Notes: generated by a model not told the origin, from the letters alone. DNA of 64,000 bases from Deinococcus hopiensis KR-140 (GCF_900176165.1 NZ_FWWU01000009.1:276501-340500), one strand, 5' to 3'; counted from the stretch's first letter, positions 1-9,712 are shown. A program made the numbers and translations.

Positions 1-2
1 CC

Positions 3-3000
3 GAGAGCCTGGACGACGCTAAGCGTCCAGCGTCCGAGGTGATCGGCATCCTCGAAAAAGTGCGTACCAGCGCGCAGGCCGCTGCAGATGCTGAAAAGCG
101 GCTACACGGCGAGACGGACCGCTACACAGGCCTCCTCAACCTGGTAGGTGAGGCCACCAAACGGGTTGATCAGATCCGCAGCCGCAAGCCCGAGCAGACC
201 GAACTTCAACGTGATCAGGCTGTTCAGCGTGAGCGCGTGGCGATGGAAGGCCTTGAAAAGAGCATCCGTAGCGCGGGGAAGGCCCGACTGGAAAGCATCG
301 TGCAGGGCGGTGTGACGGCCGAAGTTAGCCTCGCCAAGTGGGAGGCCGCTCGAAAGGAATTGGAGCGCCGCGCTGATCTGGAGAAGAATCCGAAGCTCTC
401 GAACCTCGACCGTGAGCAGCAGGCCCAACGCGAGGCGGCGGCTCAGGAGAAGCTGGAAAAGAGTATCCGCGGGGCGAGTGCCGCTCGCCTCAAGGACATC
501 GTGGCGGCCGGGGTTCAGCAAGTGGGTGACCTGGCCCGCTGGAAGGCTGCCGACGCCGAGCTGAAGCGACGTGAGGGGCTGCAACAGACGGCAGACCGTC
601 AGCGGAAAACGAATCAGCAGGAGGCGAACCAGCAGGAACTGGCCCTCGCCCTAGCGTTGCGGGAAGGGCGCGTGAAGGATGCCGAGCGCCTGGTGTCCGA
701 GTTGAAGCGGTTGCAGGGCGAGGAACTTGATGCGGCGGGCGAGAATCTCACCCAACGTCAGCGCATCGTCGAACAACGGGGCACAGCCATCGTGAACGCC
801 GAGAAGACCCTTGCGGCCCGTTCCCGCAACGCTGCCATCGAAGCGGCCCGGGTTTGGGCAGAGGGTGAGGACACGAAGGCGAAGGCTACCCTCAAAGGTC
901 AGGCCCTCCAGGACCGTTTGGCCGAGATCGAACGCCTGCGGGTGGATAAGGTGCATGACGCTTACGCAGACGAGGCCGAGGCAGTTGCCCGCAGTGAGTC
1001 CACCCAGACCCAGGCGGTCACAAAGGGGCATGCAGACCGCTCGAAGGTGCTGGAAGGCTTGGTACAGAAGTACGCTGATGCGCGGCGGGAACTGGCGAAG
1101 AGGGTCGATACGGGCACGCTCACGGCTCAGGACATGGTCGAATATGCCCGAACCCTCGCTGGATATTGGAAGGAGGCTGGGAAGGCGGGGATGACAGCCC
1201 GGCCCGAAATCCAGGCGGCCCATTCGGCAGCCGTAGCCTTCGGGACCACTGCCCGACGGACCTCAGACCACCTGGCAGCCCTGAATCAGAACCTGGAAAG
1301 CAGCGGCGCGGCGAACAAAGCGGCAGCTGAAGGTGTTTCTGATCTGGCGGACGAACTGGTGAAGGCAGGGGACCCTCTGACGGCCCTTCAGATGCTGGAG
1401 ACCACCCTTGATGACCTGATGGACGCTGCTGCGCGGGGGGAGTCGGTGGGCGAGGGCATCAGCATCGTGCAGGCCAAGATCAAAAAGATCAAAGAGGACA
1501 TGAGCGAAGAGGATGTCGCCACGATGCAGGCGTGGCTGAAGACGTACCGCGACATTCAAAATGCTGTCCAAGGCAATGAGACCTCCTTCGACCAAGGCAA
1601 CGAAGAGGTCAAGACACAACAGGGACAGGAGACTCAGATCCGCAAGCTGTTCCAGGGCGGCCCGAAGGATGTGGCGCAGTTCCTCTTGGGTACAGACGGA
1701 AAGACGTTCGCAGAGTCGTTCTGGTTTGACTTCAGCGAGAAGAGCCAGCAGGAGTTCATGCAGCGCCTGAACGGGCTGGATAACGAGCAGCTGGCAGGCC
1801 TGGGCACTGACATGCTTCAACGCCTGTTGGACGGCATGGGGGATGACGAAGCCTGGGATGACTGGCGCACGCGTATCACCCAGACCCTCAAGGGTTTGAA
1901 GCAGGATGTGCTCGACACGCAGGGCAAGCTGTTCGAGGGTCTGGCGGATGACGCCATTCAGACGGCGCGTGACCTAGCTGAAACGGGGGACTATGGGGCC
2001 GCATTCGACTGGCTGAACAGCACCCGTGCTGACATGGAGGAATTGGGCGCGGCCGGTGCGAACGCGGGTGGGGGCGTCCTCAAGCTGGCTGCTGCCATTA
2101 CGGAACTGAAGAAGCAGCGTGACGCCCTGGCCGGGGACGCTGCTGCTCGGGCGGCCTGGACGGAGCTGACAGGGGCACAGCGGCGGGGTGAGGCGGTGGA
2201 CGTACCCACGAGTGGGCCCATTGCCTCAACTGGCCCCCGTCCGAAAGTGAAAGACCCCTACCACCCGGAGCCCGAACCGGAAGGGGAGCCAGGGCGGCGC
2301 ACTGATCCTGTCTTGAAAGCGGACAGAGGTTATGCCCGGGGGGACAGTCCCGAGAAACAGCAAGCGCGGGACAGCATCGCGGCAACGAAAGCGATGGACG
2401 TGTACCGGATCAGTCTGGAAGCTATGACCCTCTCCCAGCTCCAAGCGGCTGAGGCGACGGCGGCAGCGAATGGGAACGTTGAGAAGCAGAAGCTGTTGGC
2501 GGCTCAGATCGCCAAAGTCCTCGACGAGGAAGGCAAGAAGGCAGACGCCCAACTGGCCCTAGGCCTCCTCGATCAGTCCCTCACCGATCAAGTCACCGCT
2601 GTTCTCAAGCTCACCGACGCCTACCAGGCGGGGACGTTGGGAGCAAAGGACTACACGGAGCAAGCCTTCGCCCTGGTCGACATACTGGAAAGGCAGGCAA
2701 AAGCGGCAGAGGCCGCGCATCATCCCGAAGCCGCTGCTGCCTTTCGAGAGCAGGCAGCCCTACTGCGGGACCTCGTTCCACCTGCTGCGGCTGCCGCCTA
2801 CTCACAGGAGAAGCTACGCGCGGCCAGCGATGAGATGGCGACCGCTCAGGGCAAGACGAAGGCTCCTTTTGCCGACACCATCAAGAGCTTGGAAGCCTTG
2901 CGAGGTGCAGCAGGGTTGGATCAGAAGGCCCTGGAAGGCCTCATTGCCAAATTCAAGGAACTGAGCCGCCAAGAGGCGACAAAGCAGGAACTGGCAAAGC

Positions 3001-4754
3001 TGGGTTCCGAGTTCGACAAGCTGGCCGGGTACATCGACCACGCCGGATCCATCTTTCGGAAGTTCACCGATGATCAGGCGAACTACGCCAGCATTGCCAC
3101 CGATTACATATCAATGAACCTGAAAGCGACGTCGCAGGCGATGCAGGGGGACATCGCGGGGGCCGTGTTCACCAGCATCGAGGGCATCCTGAACATCGGG
3201 GAGAACATTGCGTCTCTGTCCCCTGGCCTGAAAGCCTGGAAGAAGGGCTTGTTGGAAGTGGCCGAGGCAGAGAAGAAAGTCGCGCAGGAGAGCGTGGGGA
3301 TGTTCAAAAACCCATACGCAACCGCACTCAATCAGGACGCCATCAACCGTCAGAAGCTCGCTGACAGCAGGTGGTATCAGCGTCTGGGCTGGGACCTGTT
3401 CGGTGGAGCGCCCCAGGTGCTGGAAGATGAAGCAGCCAAGCTCAAGACCCGTGCCGCCGAGATCTTCAACGACCTGGCCGGCACGATCAGCAACACCTTC
3501 ACTTCGGCCCTGATGGATGCCTTTGGCTCTGGGGACTGGACCGGGGTGCAGAAAGCGATGGACAAGAGCCTGAATGAATTCGTGGCCCATGCGGCCATCG
3601 AAGCCATGGTGAAGGCTTCCAAACTTCAGGACCTGATCAAGGCCTACGCAGATGCGCGGGCAGCCGGTGGGGACGGGGCCTCGCAACTCGCGGCCCTGCG
3701 CCTGGAACTCGGACGGCTTAGGGCTGAAGCTCGGGGCGTGCTCTCCGGACTCCCCGGTTACGGTGAGGGTCTGGCTGAGAAGGCTCGGAATGACGCGGAA
3801 AAAGCCCTGGATCTCCAGTACAAGGCCGGGCTGTTGAGTACAGCCAAGTACGAGGGCGAGAAACTCAAAATCACACTGGCCCGCATCAAAGCTGAACTGG
3901 AGGCCGAGCTTGCTGTGAGCGGTTTGACTGAGGAGGAAAAGGCCAAAATTCGCGCACGGTACAACTTGGAAGGGCTGGCGGCACAGGCGGAGTTTGACCG
4001 CGCCGAGGCCGAGCGTGCCCGGACCCTGGCCAGCACCCAAGCCGATGTGGCCCAGGCCGCCCTAGAAGGCCAGTACCGCAACGGCACCGTGCTGACTCAG
4101 GCGTACCAGGCGCAGCTCCTGCAGATGACGTTGGACCGCCTCAAGCGGGAGAAGGAAACGGCGCTCGCTGTGGCAGGTCTGACGGCTGAAGAGATCGCAG
4201 CCATCAACGCGAAATTTAGTCAGCAGGAAGCCGATGCGAAGAACAAGCAGCGGGATGAGTTGCTGGGGAACTGGGCCGATGCGGCGGGGCGTGGCCTACT
4301 GGACGGCTTGAAGAACGGGGACCTGTCAGGGTTCGGGGCAAACCTACAGAAGCAGGTGTTCGAGTCCACCGTCACTGGCCTCGTGATGGGGCTGGCTTCG
4401 GACATCGTGCGGGCGGAGCTGAAGCCGCTGGCAGACAGCGTGGCGGCGGCCTTCCTGACCCCGGACAAGGCGGATGACCTGCTGGCGCTGGGCAACCTGA
4501 AGGGGGGTTTTGAGCTGGCACTTCCGCAGCTGATGGACCTTGGACAGACCTTCCTGCCCTTCTTCCAGCAGTTCGGCTTCGTGAAGGAGGCGCTGGACAA
4601 GAATGCGGCGGCTACTGAGAAAAACACGACGGCCACGCAGCAGAACAGCGAACAACTGGCGACGAAGTTGGACGTCATCGTCACACAAGTGGGACTGCCC
4701 AGCGGGTTGTCTCTGGCGGGCTCGGGCAACGCTTACACCGATGGATTCGATTGA
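3..4754 (+). CDS. Phage tail tape-measure protein, 5' end outside the window
   Basis: The reading frame is open from base 3, so the gene starts upstream of the window; more than 1,580 residues are visible. Tape-measure proteins set tail length in siphophages and are threaded inside the tail tube. The sequence shows very long Ala/Glu/Lys/Gln-rich stretches that look like coiled coil. A proline/glutamate linker sits near residue 740. A hydrophobic Gly/Ala/Ile-rich patch around residues 1015-1065 resembles the membrane-active segment common in this family. It is followed by tail and baseplate-type genes, the usual siphophage order. No lysozyme or peptidase motif was recognised. The family call rests on size, composition and position rather than a domain match. 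Confidence 0.85.
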   Translation, partial: ESLDDAKRPASEVIGILEKVRTSAQAAADAEKRLHGETDRYTGLLNLVGEATKRVDQIRSRKPEQTELQRDQAVQRERVAMEGLEKSIRSAGKARLESIVQGGVTAEVSLAKWEAARKELERRADLEKNPKLSNLDREQQAQREAAAQEKLEKSIRGASAARLKDIVAAGVQQVGDLARWKAADAELKRREGLQQTADRQRKTNQQEANQQELALALALREGRVKDAERLVSELKRLQGEELDAAGENLTQRQRIVEQRGTAIVNAEKTLAARSRNAAIEAARVWAEGEDTKAKATLKGQALQDRLAEIERLRVDKVHDAYADEAEAVARSESTQTQAVTKGHADRSKVLEGLVQKYADARRELAKRVDTGTLTAQDMVEYARTLAGYWKEAGKAGMTARPEIQAAHSAAVAFGTTARRTSDHLAALNQNLESSGAANKAAAEGVSDLADELVKAGDPLTALQMLETTLDDLMDAAARGESVGEGISIVQAKIKKIKEDMSEEDVATMQAWLKTYRDIQNAVQGNETSFDQGNEEVKTQQGQETQIRKLFQGGPKDVAQFLLGTDGKTFAESFWFDFSEKSQQEFMQRLNGLDNEQLAGLGTDMLQRLLDGMGDDEAWDDWRTRITQTLKGLKQDVLDTQGKLFEGLADDAIQTARDLAETGDYGAAFDWLNSTRADMEELGAAGANAGGGVLKLAAAITELKKQRDALAGDAAARAAWTELTGAQRRGEAVDVPTSGPIASTGPRPKVKDPYHPEPEPEGEPGRRTDPVLKADRGYARGDSPEKQQARDSIAATKAMDVYRISLEAMTLSQLQAAEATAAANGNVEKQKLLAAQIAKVLDEEGKKADAQLALGLLDQSLTDQVTAVLKLTDAYQAGTLGAKDYTEQAFALVDILERQAKAAEAAHHPEAAAAFREQAALLRDLVPPAAAAAYSQEKLRAASDEMATAQGKTKAPFADTIKSLEALRGAAGLDQKALEGLIAKFKELSRQEATKQELAKLGSEFDKLAGYIDHAGSIFRKFTDDQANYASIATDYISMNLKATSQAMQGDIAGAVFTSIEGILNIGENIASLSPGLKAWKKGLLEVAEAEKKVAQESVGMFKNPYATALNQDAINRQKLADSRWYQRLGWDLFGGAPQVLEDEAAKLKTRAAEIFNDLAGTISNTFTSALMDAFGSGDWTGVQKAMDKSLNEFVAHAAIEAMVKASKLQDLIKAYADARAAGGDGASQLAALRLELGRLRAEARGVLSGLPGYGEGLAEKARNDAEKALDLQYKAGLLSTAKYEGEKLKITLARIKAELEAELAVSGLTEEEKAKIRARYNLEGLAAQAEFDRAEAERARTLASTQADVAQAALEGQYRNGTVLTQAYQAQLLQMTLDRLKREKETALAVAGLTAEEIAAINAKFSQQEADAKNKQRDELLGNWADAAGRGLLDGLKNGDLSGFGANLQKQVFESTVTGLVMGLASDIVRAELKPLADSVAAAFLTPDKADDLLALGNLKGGFELALPQLMDLGQTFLPFFQQFGFVKEALDKNAAATEKNTTATQQNSEQLATKLDVIVTQVGLPSGLSLAGSGNAYTDGFD

Positions 4755-4767
4755 GAGGGGGTGAGAG

Positions 4768-6204
4768 ATGGACGTGGACAGCTGGCAACTCGTGATCTAT
4801 CAGGCCCGCACCCAGGTGGTGCGGGATTCGCTTTCCAGCGACGCGCGCGCCTCCCGGCTTAAGGCCCTGGACTTTGAGTTGCGGGCCAGCCCGTTCGGCC
4901 CAACGTGCTGGGGCATGAACTTCACGACCGTGCGCGGCCCGGATGTGCCGCCGTTCAGCGCGGCGTTGCTGGATACGGTGGCGCTGTACCTGAACGGTGC
5001 AGCGGACCCGGTGTACACCGGCCGCGTGAGCAAGCTGCCCGGGCTGGGCAGCGCCGAGGATGCCTTCGAGGTGCAGGGGCATTACCGGCTGGCGAAGGTG
5101 GTGTTCCCAACGGTGCCGATCAGCAACTACAGCGGGCAGTTCTGGCCGAAGGTAAAGGAGGTGCTGGAAACGAAGTTGGGTGCGGGCAACGTCCTGGTGC
5201 CTGACGATCCCAGCGTCACCGTGCAGGACTGGACGGTGGAAGAAACGAACGTGAAGCTTGACGCCCTGGCCCGGCGGTTCTCGGATCTGTTGGGCGGCGG
5301 CATCGCGTTTGGCTTCCGGGCAGACGGCAAGTTTGTCATGGGCAGGCGTCCATTGGACCCGGTGCGGACCCTGGGCCTCGGGGCCTTCGAGCCGCGAGAG
5401 GCGCAGCTGGCGAACCGTCTCTTCGTCACCACGGGCTTCGAGCGCGCGCCCCAGGTGATCTACGAAGAGGCGGCCAGCCTCGCCCGGGATGGGCCGCTGG
5501 AAGAGACAGAGGACCTGTCCGGGCTGACCCAGCGCATCCCCATCACCCTCACGCCAGACGGGTCCATGCCGGGCCTGTTCGCCCTGGGTGGCACGCCCTA
5601 TGGGCAGGACGATTACCCCGAGTTCCTGTATGTGCTTCCGCCCGATGCAGGGGCGGCCGGCTCAGCCCCTGTTCTGTATGAGTTCTACGCCACGACGCCG
5701 GGCGGCGCACCCACGCTGATTCGCAACGCCTACCTCACGGCCTCCACTACGGATGAGGTGCGCCTCGTGATTGAGAACCCGCTGCCGGTGGACACCACCC
5801 ACATCCAGGTCCGCAACGCCTACCAGGTCAACACGCCGAAGCAGGGGACGTGGCAGGTGGATGGGAGCACCTACCAGCCTGGAACGCTGACCGGCACTGT
5901 CACGCGACTCAATGCACTGCGCGAGGCTGCGCAGAACCTGTTCCTCGAAAAATACGGGCCCACCCTTAGGGCCACCGCGACACTCCCTGACGCATTCGTG
6001 CCGGTGGGCGGGCGAGGCCGGTACCGGTACGGCGACGGAGAGGACGTGCTGCTGATCGATTACAGCGGGAAGTACACGCTCTCGGATGGCCGGTTTCAGA
6101 CCGTCATCACGGGGGGCAGCAAGAGCCGGTACAACGCCGCGCAGCAGTCACGGCTGACAGCGGAGGACTTGAACCGACGGCTGAGTCGACTGGAGGCATC
6201 ATGA
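4768..6204 (+). CDS. Phage tail/baseplate hub-like protein
   Basis: This 478-residue protein starts 13 bases after the tape-measure stop, behind a purine-rich ribosome site (gagggggtgag). Its position directly after the tape-measure gene is where siphophages encode distal-tail and tail-associated hub proteins. No catalytic motif is seen. The C-terminus (last 20 residues) is a short charged helix rich in Leu/Arg, suggesting oligomerisation. Its stop overlaps the next start by 4 bases (ATGA), so the two are probably translationally coupled. A baseplate hub role is inference from gene order. Confidence 0.7.
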   Translation: MDVDSWQLVIYQARTQVVRDSLSSDARASRLKALDFELRASPFGPTCWGMNFTTVRGPDVPPFSAALLDTVALYLNGAADPVYTGRVSKLPGLGSAEDAFEVQGHYRLAKVVFPTVPISNYSGQFWPKVKEVLETKLGAGNVLVPDDPSVTVQDWTVEETNVKLDALARRFSDLLGGGIAFGFRADGKFVMGRRPLDPVRTLGLGAFEPREAQLANRLFVTTGFERAPQVIYEEAASLARDGPLEETEDLSGLTQRIPITLTPDGSMPGLFALGGTPYGQDDYPEFLYVLPPDAGAAGSAPVLYEFYATTPGGAPTLIRNAYLTASTTDEVRLVIENPLPVDTTHIQVRNAYQVNTPKQGTWQVDGSTYQPGTLTGTVTRLNALREAAQNLFLEKYGPTLRATATLPDAFVPVGGRGRYRYGDGEDVLLIDYSGKYTLSDGRFQTVITGGSKSRYNAAQQSRLTAEDLNRRLSRLEAS

Positions 6205-7052
6205 CCGCTCCCCCTGTGCCCACCTTCGGACTGGACAACGGCCGCCCCCTGGTCTTCGGACTCCCCAGCGGGCGGTACGAGTTGGTCAGCAGCACCGGCG
6301 CCTTCCCACTCCCGGCCTTCATCGCGCAGGAGGATGAATCATTGGAGAGTGGGGACGCCCTGCACCAAGCCCCAGCGAGTCCCGGTGGGGTACGGGCAGG
6401 GTTTGGGATGTGGAAGCCGCTGGTGTTGAACTTCGGGACGGAAGCGGCCAGCATCAACGGTTTGTTGGAGTTCGGCACGGAAGCGCTAGCGGTGGCCTGG
6501 AAGCGGGCTTTTCTGGCCGCTGCTCGAAACTCTCTCCCTTTCCAGCGCATTCGTGACACGGTGACCAGCGAGGAATACGACGGCTGGGTCAGTAAGGCTG
6601 TCGTGAAGCGGCAGAGGTTGGGAAGCCTGCTCAAGCTGTCTTTTACCTTCTCGGCTCTCGACTCGCACGCCTGGCTCTCCACGTTGCGTGTCATCAACGG
6701 CAACCCAGCGGTGTGCCCGAACGGCGCCGCCGAGCCTGCCTATCCCTACATCACCTGCACGGCCACTGGCCCGGTAGTGACGATCAGCGACGGCACGCGC
6801 ACCCTCACGATCAACACCACCGCCGGGCACGTCATCACGGCAGACAGTGGCCGTGCGGACGGCGAGACGAAGGACAATGGCGAGCTTGCAGACGTGCGGG
6901 GCCGTTACCCACGGATCGCACCTGGCGGCTCAACGATCACGGTGACCGGCGCGAGTGGCGTGCAGGTCCGGTACCGGGAACCTGCGTTCGGTACGCCCGA
7001 CATTGAGCCGCCAGAGGGCGCTGGCCTCGTGTGGCAGGAAAAGGAGTGGTAA
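6201..7052 (+). CDS. Phage tail protein of unknown function
   Basis: This 283-residue protein overlaps both neighbours (ATGA with the gene before, TAATG with the gene after), so it belongs to one tail operon. The N-terminus is rich in Pro/Gly/Leu. The second half (from about residue 170) is rich in Thr, Val and Gly in an alternating pattern, suggesting beta structure such as a carbohydrate-binding or Ig-like fold. I do not recognise a named family. Position suggests a baseplate or fibre-attachment role. Confidence 0.6.
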   Translation: MTAPPVPTFGLDNGRPLVFGLPSGRYELVSSTGAFPLPAFIAQEDESLESGDALHQAPASPGGVRAGFGMWKPLVLNFGTEAASINGLLEFGTEALAVAWKRAFLAAARNSLPFQRIRDTVTSEEYDGWVSKAVVKRQRLGSLLKLSFTFSALDSHAWLSTLRVINGNPAVCPNGAAEPAYPYITCTATGPVVTISDGTRTLTINTTAGHVITADSGRADGETKDNGELADVRGRYPRIAPGGSTITVTGASGVQVRYREPAFGTPDIEPPEGAGLVWQEKEW

Positions 7053-8518
7053 TGCAGGCCGTCAAGTTCTTTGCAGTAACCGAGCTGCCCAGCGTTCTGG
7101 TGGCGAACGCCCTCTACTTCGTGCAGGCCGCGTCTGGGGAGCCGGTGACCCTGTACGTCACCAGCAACACCACGCCAACCATTACCAGCCCAGTAGGGCA
7201 GGTGAGCGACATTCAGGCAGGCGCGGGCATCACGCTGGAAGAGGACCCGGACATGGGCAAGCTGGTCATCAGTTCCACCCCCGGCTCATGGAGCGGCAGC
7301 GCGGAGGCCAGGGGGCTGGGAGACAGCCTCATGTACGGGGACCAGGTGGGCGGCCCTGCTAATTCCTGGCTCGCCAAATTCGCAGCGTTGCGCGGCTACA
7401 CCGTGGCAGCAAATGCCGGTATCAACGGCTCAACGCTTGCCAACGGGACAGGCAGCAGTAACCCGATGGTGGACCGCTGGCCGGCGGCCGTCCCACTCGG
7501 TTTCAGCGGCCACGTCCCGCTGATGGGCAGCACCAACGATTACACGCTGTCCCTTCCCCTGGGGGCACCCGGCAGCACGGACCCCGGTACGATTTACGGC
7601 GCACTGCTGACCATCGGGCGTGGCGTGTTGGAGCGTGGCCCTTGCTTCCTGCACCTCCTCACGCCGAGCTGGCGTGGCGACATTGCCGAGGGGACGCGAA
7701 ACAGCGCTGGGTACACGATGGAACAGGCGCGGCAGGCCGTGCGCGACGTGGCCGCCCAGCTCGCTCGGGAGTATCCCGGCCGGGCGGAACTGATCGACGT
7801 CGGGCGGGATTTGGCAGACGGACTCCGGGCTGCAGGGATGATGGGGGCAGACCAGTTGCACCCCACGCTCGCCGGGCACACGCTGATGGGGCAGTACGTG
7901 GCCATGCATGCCGCTGGGACCGTTGGGACTGTGCTGCCCCCACCAGCTCCCAACTACAGCCGCACGTTCAGCACGCTTACGCCGGGCAACCTCTCCGGGC
8001 AGGATGGGTGGGTTGTGTACGGCGAATCGGGGACGGTGACCGCCTCCGGGTTGGACGTGGCTGCGCCGTTCGATACGCAACCCAGAGGCGTCCTGCACCC
8101 TCTTCCAGTGGGCGTGACGCGAGTGGCCATGCGGCTCACCACTGCCAACTTCCTTGCGGCGGCGGGCAACGGCATCATGCTGCGGGCCTTCCACCAGCTC
8201 TCCGACAACCGGGCGATCTGCGCCTGGCTCTACAAAGCGTCGGCGAACCCCGTCGCTCGCCTGGATTGCGGCATCGTTCAAGGCTCCAACGTCGCGTTCT
8301 GGATCGGTTCGAACGGCCCGGACATCCCCAGCGATGACGTGTGGCTGGAGGTGCTGCGCGCTGGGGGACAGATCGAGGTGCGGATGTGGGATGCAAGCGG
8401 CATCCGCCCTGCTGCGGCGACGTACACGCACACGGACGATTCCCTCGTCGCTGATGCTTTCGGCGTCTCCACCATCGGGCCGGGCACACGCCTGGTCAAG
8501 GCCGTCAACGCCCAGTAA
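7052..8518 (+). CDS. Phage tail protein with SGNH/GDSL hydrolase domain
   Basis: I start it at the ATG at 7052, which overlaps the previous stop and has an aaggag ribosome site about 6 bases upstream; this gives 488 residues. Residues 1-80 look like a tail-attachment region. Residues 88-280 carry SGNH-hydrolase blocks: GDS with Ser92, Gly and Asn in GSTND (Asn161), and DxxH with Asp266 and His269. Residues about 300-488 look like a beta-sandwich, lectin- or LamG-like domain. SGNH enzymes remove O-acetyl or other ester groups. On a tail fibre this would most simply trim cell-surface polysaccharide during adsorption, which is inference. It is the last gene before a terminator. Confidence 0.8.
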   Translation: MQAVKFFAVTELPSVLVANALYFVQAASGEPVTLYVTSNTTPTITSPVGQVSDIQAGAGITLEEDPDMGKLVISSTPGSWSGSAEARGLGDSLMYGDQVGGPANSWLAKFAALRGYTVAANAGINGSTLANGTGSSNPMVDRWPAAVPLGFSGHVPLMGSTNDYTLSLPLGAPGSTDPGTIYGALLTIGRGVLERGPCFLHLLTPSWRGDIAEGTRNSAGYTMEQARQAVRDVAAQLAREYPGRAELIDVGRDLADGLRAAGMMGADQLHPTLAGHTLMGQYVAMHAAGTVGTVLPPPAPNYSRTFSTLTPGNLSGQDGWVVYGESGTVTASGLDVAAPFDTQPRGVLHPLPVGVTRVAMRLTTANFLAAAGNGIMLRAFHQLSDNRAICAWLYKASANPVARLDCGIVQGSNVAFWIGSNGPDIPSDDVWLEVLRAGGQIEVRMWDASGIRPAAATYTHTDDSLVADAFGVSTIGPGTRLVKAVNAQ

Positions 8519-8535
8519 CCCCGTCCCTTCTCTCT

Positions 8536-8563
8536 GCCTCAGTCCTCACCGGCTGGGGCTTTT
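8536..8563 (+). terminator. Intrinsic terminator after the tail operon
   Basis: A 7-bp stem (8536-8542 with 8553-8559, including one G-T pair) is followed by TTTT at 8560-8563. It lies between the SGNH tail gene and the next small gene, whose ribosome site follows at once. Confidence 0.55.
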
Positions 8564-8573
8564 GCGAGGTGCC

Positions 8574-8945
8574 ATGCTCGAACTCACCCTGACCCCCGCA
8601 CACGGCCTGCACCAGAGCGTGGACTATCCGCTGCAGGTCACCTACCCCGCAGACCGGGCCATTCAGCCCACTCACACCGCCCGCATGGAGCTGCGTTATG
8701 CCCTCGACGATCCCGAGCCAGTGGACATCCTGACCACCGAGAACGGCCGCCTGGTCCTGAACGCCTCGGGGGACGGCAGCGCGAACGTCTGGATGACCAG
8801 TGCGTGGTCTGACGGTGCCCACTGGGCTGACGTATGGGCTTCCTCTACCTGCGTTCAGCGTGACGGTCTGACACCAGAACGTATCGGCCAGCTATTTCCA
8901 GCGGAGAGTCCAGGGTTGAGAAGAATGCACACGGCTCAACCGTAA
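8574..8945 (+). CDS. Small phage protein, unknown function
   Basis: The protein has 123 residues from the ATG at 8574, preceded by gcgaggtgcc as a ribosome site. The frame is open further upstream, but that part overlaps the SGNH gene out of frame and is not supported. The sequence is hydrophilic with no signal peptide or membrane segment and has short alternating hydrophobic runs suggesting beta strands. It sits between two terminators as a single-gene cassette and converges with a small minus-strand gene, overlapping its end by 54 bases. No family recognised. Confidence 0.5.
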   Translation: MLELTLTPAHGLHQSVDYPLQVTYPADRAIQPTHTARMELRYALDDPEPVDILTTENGRLVLNASGDGSANVWMTSAWSDGAHWADVWASSTCVQRDGLTPERIGQLFPAESPGLRRMHTAQP

Positions 8946-9101
8946 CTGCCGTCCATTTGCCATCTCCCAAATCTCAACTTCTTCGCGTGGTCTGAGCCAG
9001 GATTTGGGCTTGACGTACCGGTCGATACGGTAGGTGCTCCATAAAACTTCCCCGTCCACCTCCAATTCCACCCCAGCGTCATTCGCGCGAACCAGTCTCA
9101 T
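8892..9101 (-). CDS. Small protein, paralogue of the 9810-10028 protein
   Basis: This 69-residue hypothetical protein is read opposite to the surrounding tail and lysis genes. Its middle matches the protein at 9810-10028: both have (I/V)DRY, a Lys-x-Trp about nine residues later, then E-x-VEIWE, then R/Y-R/L-LS. The shared pattern over about 35 residues, in two separate minus-strand genes 700 bases apart, is good evidence that both are real. Isolated opposite-strand genes in a late region are typical of lysogeny-expressed cargo (morons). Function unknown. Confidence 0.6.
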   Translation of the reverse strand: MRLVRANDAGVELEVDGEVLWSTYRIDRYVKPKSWLRPREEVEIWEMANGRQLRLSRVHSSQPWTLRWK

Positions 9102-9150
9102 GTCTCAACATAATGTGCAACTTGTCACATTAATGTGACACGCCTTTTCA

Positions 9151-9203
9151 CCCGCTTAGGCCCCGGCCCTGGGCGGGTTCTCTCTTCGCGTCGGGAGAGG
9201 AGG
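9151..9203 (+). repeat. Terminator-plus-ribosome-site repeat, copy 1
   Basis: About 30 bases centred on a GC-rich hairpin (CCCGC pairing with GCGGG), then a gggagaggaggtg purine tract. The same arrangement recurs at 10266-10320, where it leads straight into an ATG. In this copy the purine tract runs into a stop (gtgtaa), so no gene follows directly. Confidence 0.5.
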
Positions 9204-9246
9204 TGTAAGAAAAGCGATAGGGGATTAAGGTATTATTAATACACCA

Positions 9247-9366
9247 ATGGAATACATCTCCTCCAGCCTGATGGCTTGGGGTGGATTCAATGCACTCGTT
9301 CTCGCTGTCCTGGGACTGGCTGCATTCCTCCGCCGCTCTGAGCCCCTGATCGTCGAAGACGAGTAA
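9247..9366 (+). CDS. 39-residue single-span membrane protein
   Basis: A short reading frame from the ATG at 9247 encodes one hydrophobic segment (residues about 13-27), then an Arg-Arg pair and an acidic tail. Small one-span proteins between tail and lysis genes of phages are often holin-like or lysis-control proteins, but nothing specific identifies this one. It is followed immediately by a good intrinsic terminator, which supports it being a transcribed unit. The ribosome site is weak (taagg, about 15 bases upstream). Confidence 0.4.
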   Translation: MEYISSSLMAWGGFNALVLAVLGLAAFLRRSEPLIVEDE

Positions 9367-9374
9367 TCCCACTG

Positions 9375-9398
9375 CCCCTGCCTCACGCGGGGGTTTTT
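9375..9398 (+). terminator. Intrinsic terminator
   Basis: A 7-bp stem, 9375-9381 with 9387-9393 (one G-T pair), is followed by TTTTT at 9394-9398. It ends the 39-residue membrane protein gene. It closely resembles the terminator at 9713-9736. Confidence 0.75.
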
Positions 9399-9506
9399 CA
9401 TCCCCGCCCAGGTGCCTACCCTGGGGGATTTACCGTTTTCCTACTTATAAAGGTGTTCCGCGCGCGTTTTGCGATTTTTTTATATTTGGGCTGTCAACCT
9501 GAAGCC

Positions 9507-9692
9507 ATGATTCAGTTCCCCAACCCCTTCCAGCGGTTAGCGATGGCAGTCCACCGCCCGGTTCCCGCTGCGCCTGCTGTTCAAGCAAGCGTGGTGGTTC
9601 GGGAACAGGCACACCAGCCTGTGAGACCTCTTCAGGCGCAACGTCCCATTGACTTTGACGATGTGATGCGCGCCTTTGGCTGCGAAGGCTAA
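9507..9692 (+). CDS. 61-residue phage protein, unknown
   Basis: Starts at the ATG at 9507; the frame is open upstream to 9453, but that stretch is AT-rich promoter-like DNA. The protein is rich in Ala, Pro, Val and Gln in the middle with an acidic C-terminus. There is no signal peptide or motif I recognise. It forms a single-gene cassette, with an AT-rich stretch upstream (9460-9490) and an intrinsic terminator 20 bases downstream. Confidence 0.45.
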   Translation: MIQFPNPFQRLAMAVHRPVPAAPAVQASVVVREQAHQPVRPLQAQRPIDFDDVMRAFGCEG

Positions 9693-9712
9693 ATCACCTC
9701 AAACATCCACTG

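Noticed and set aside
3104..4040. Minus-strand frames over the tape-measure gene
   Set aside because: Shadows of the strongly coding plus-strand gene; no starts or domains.
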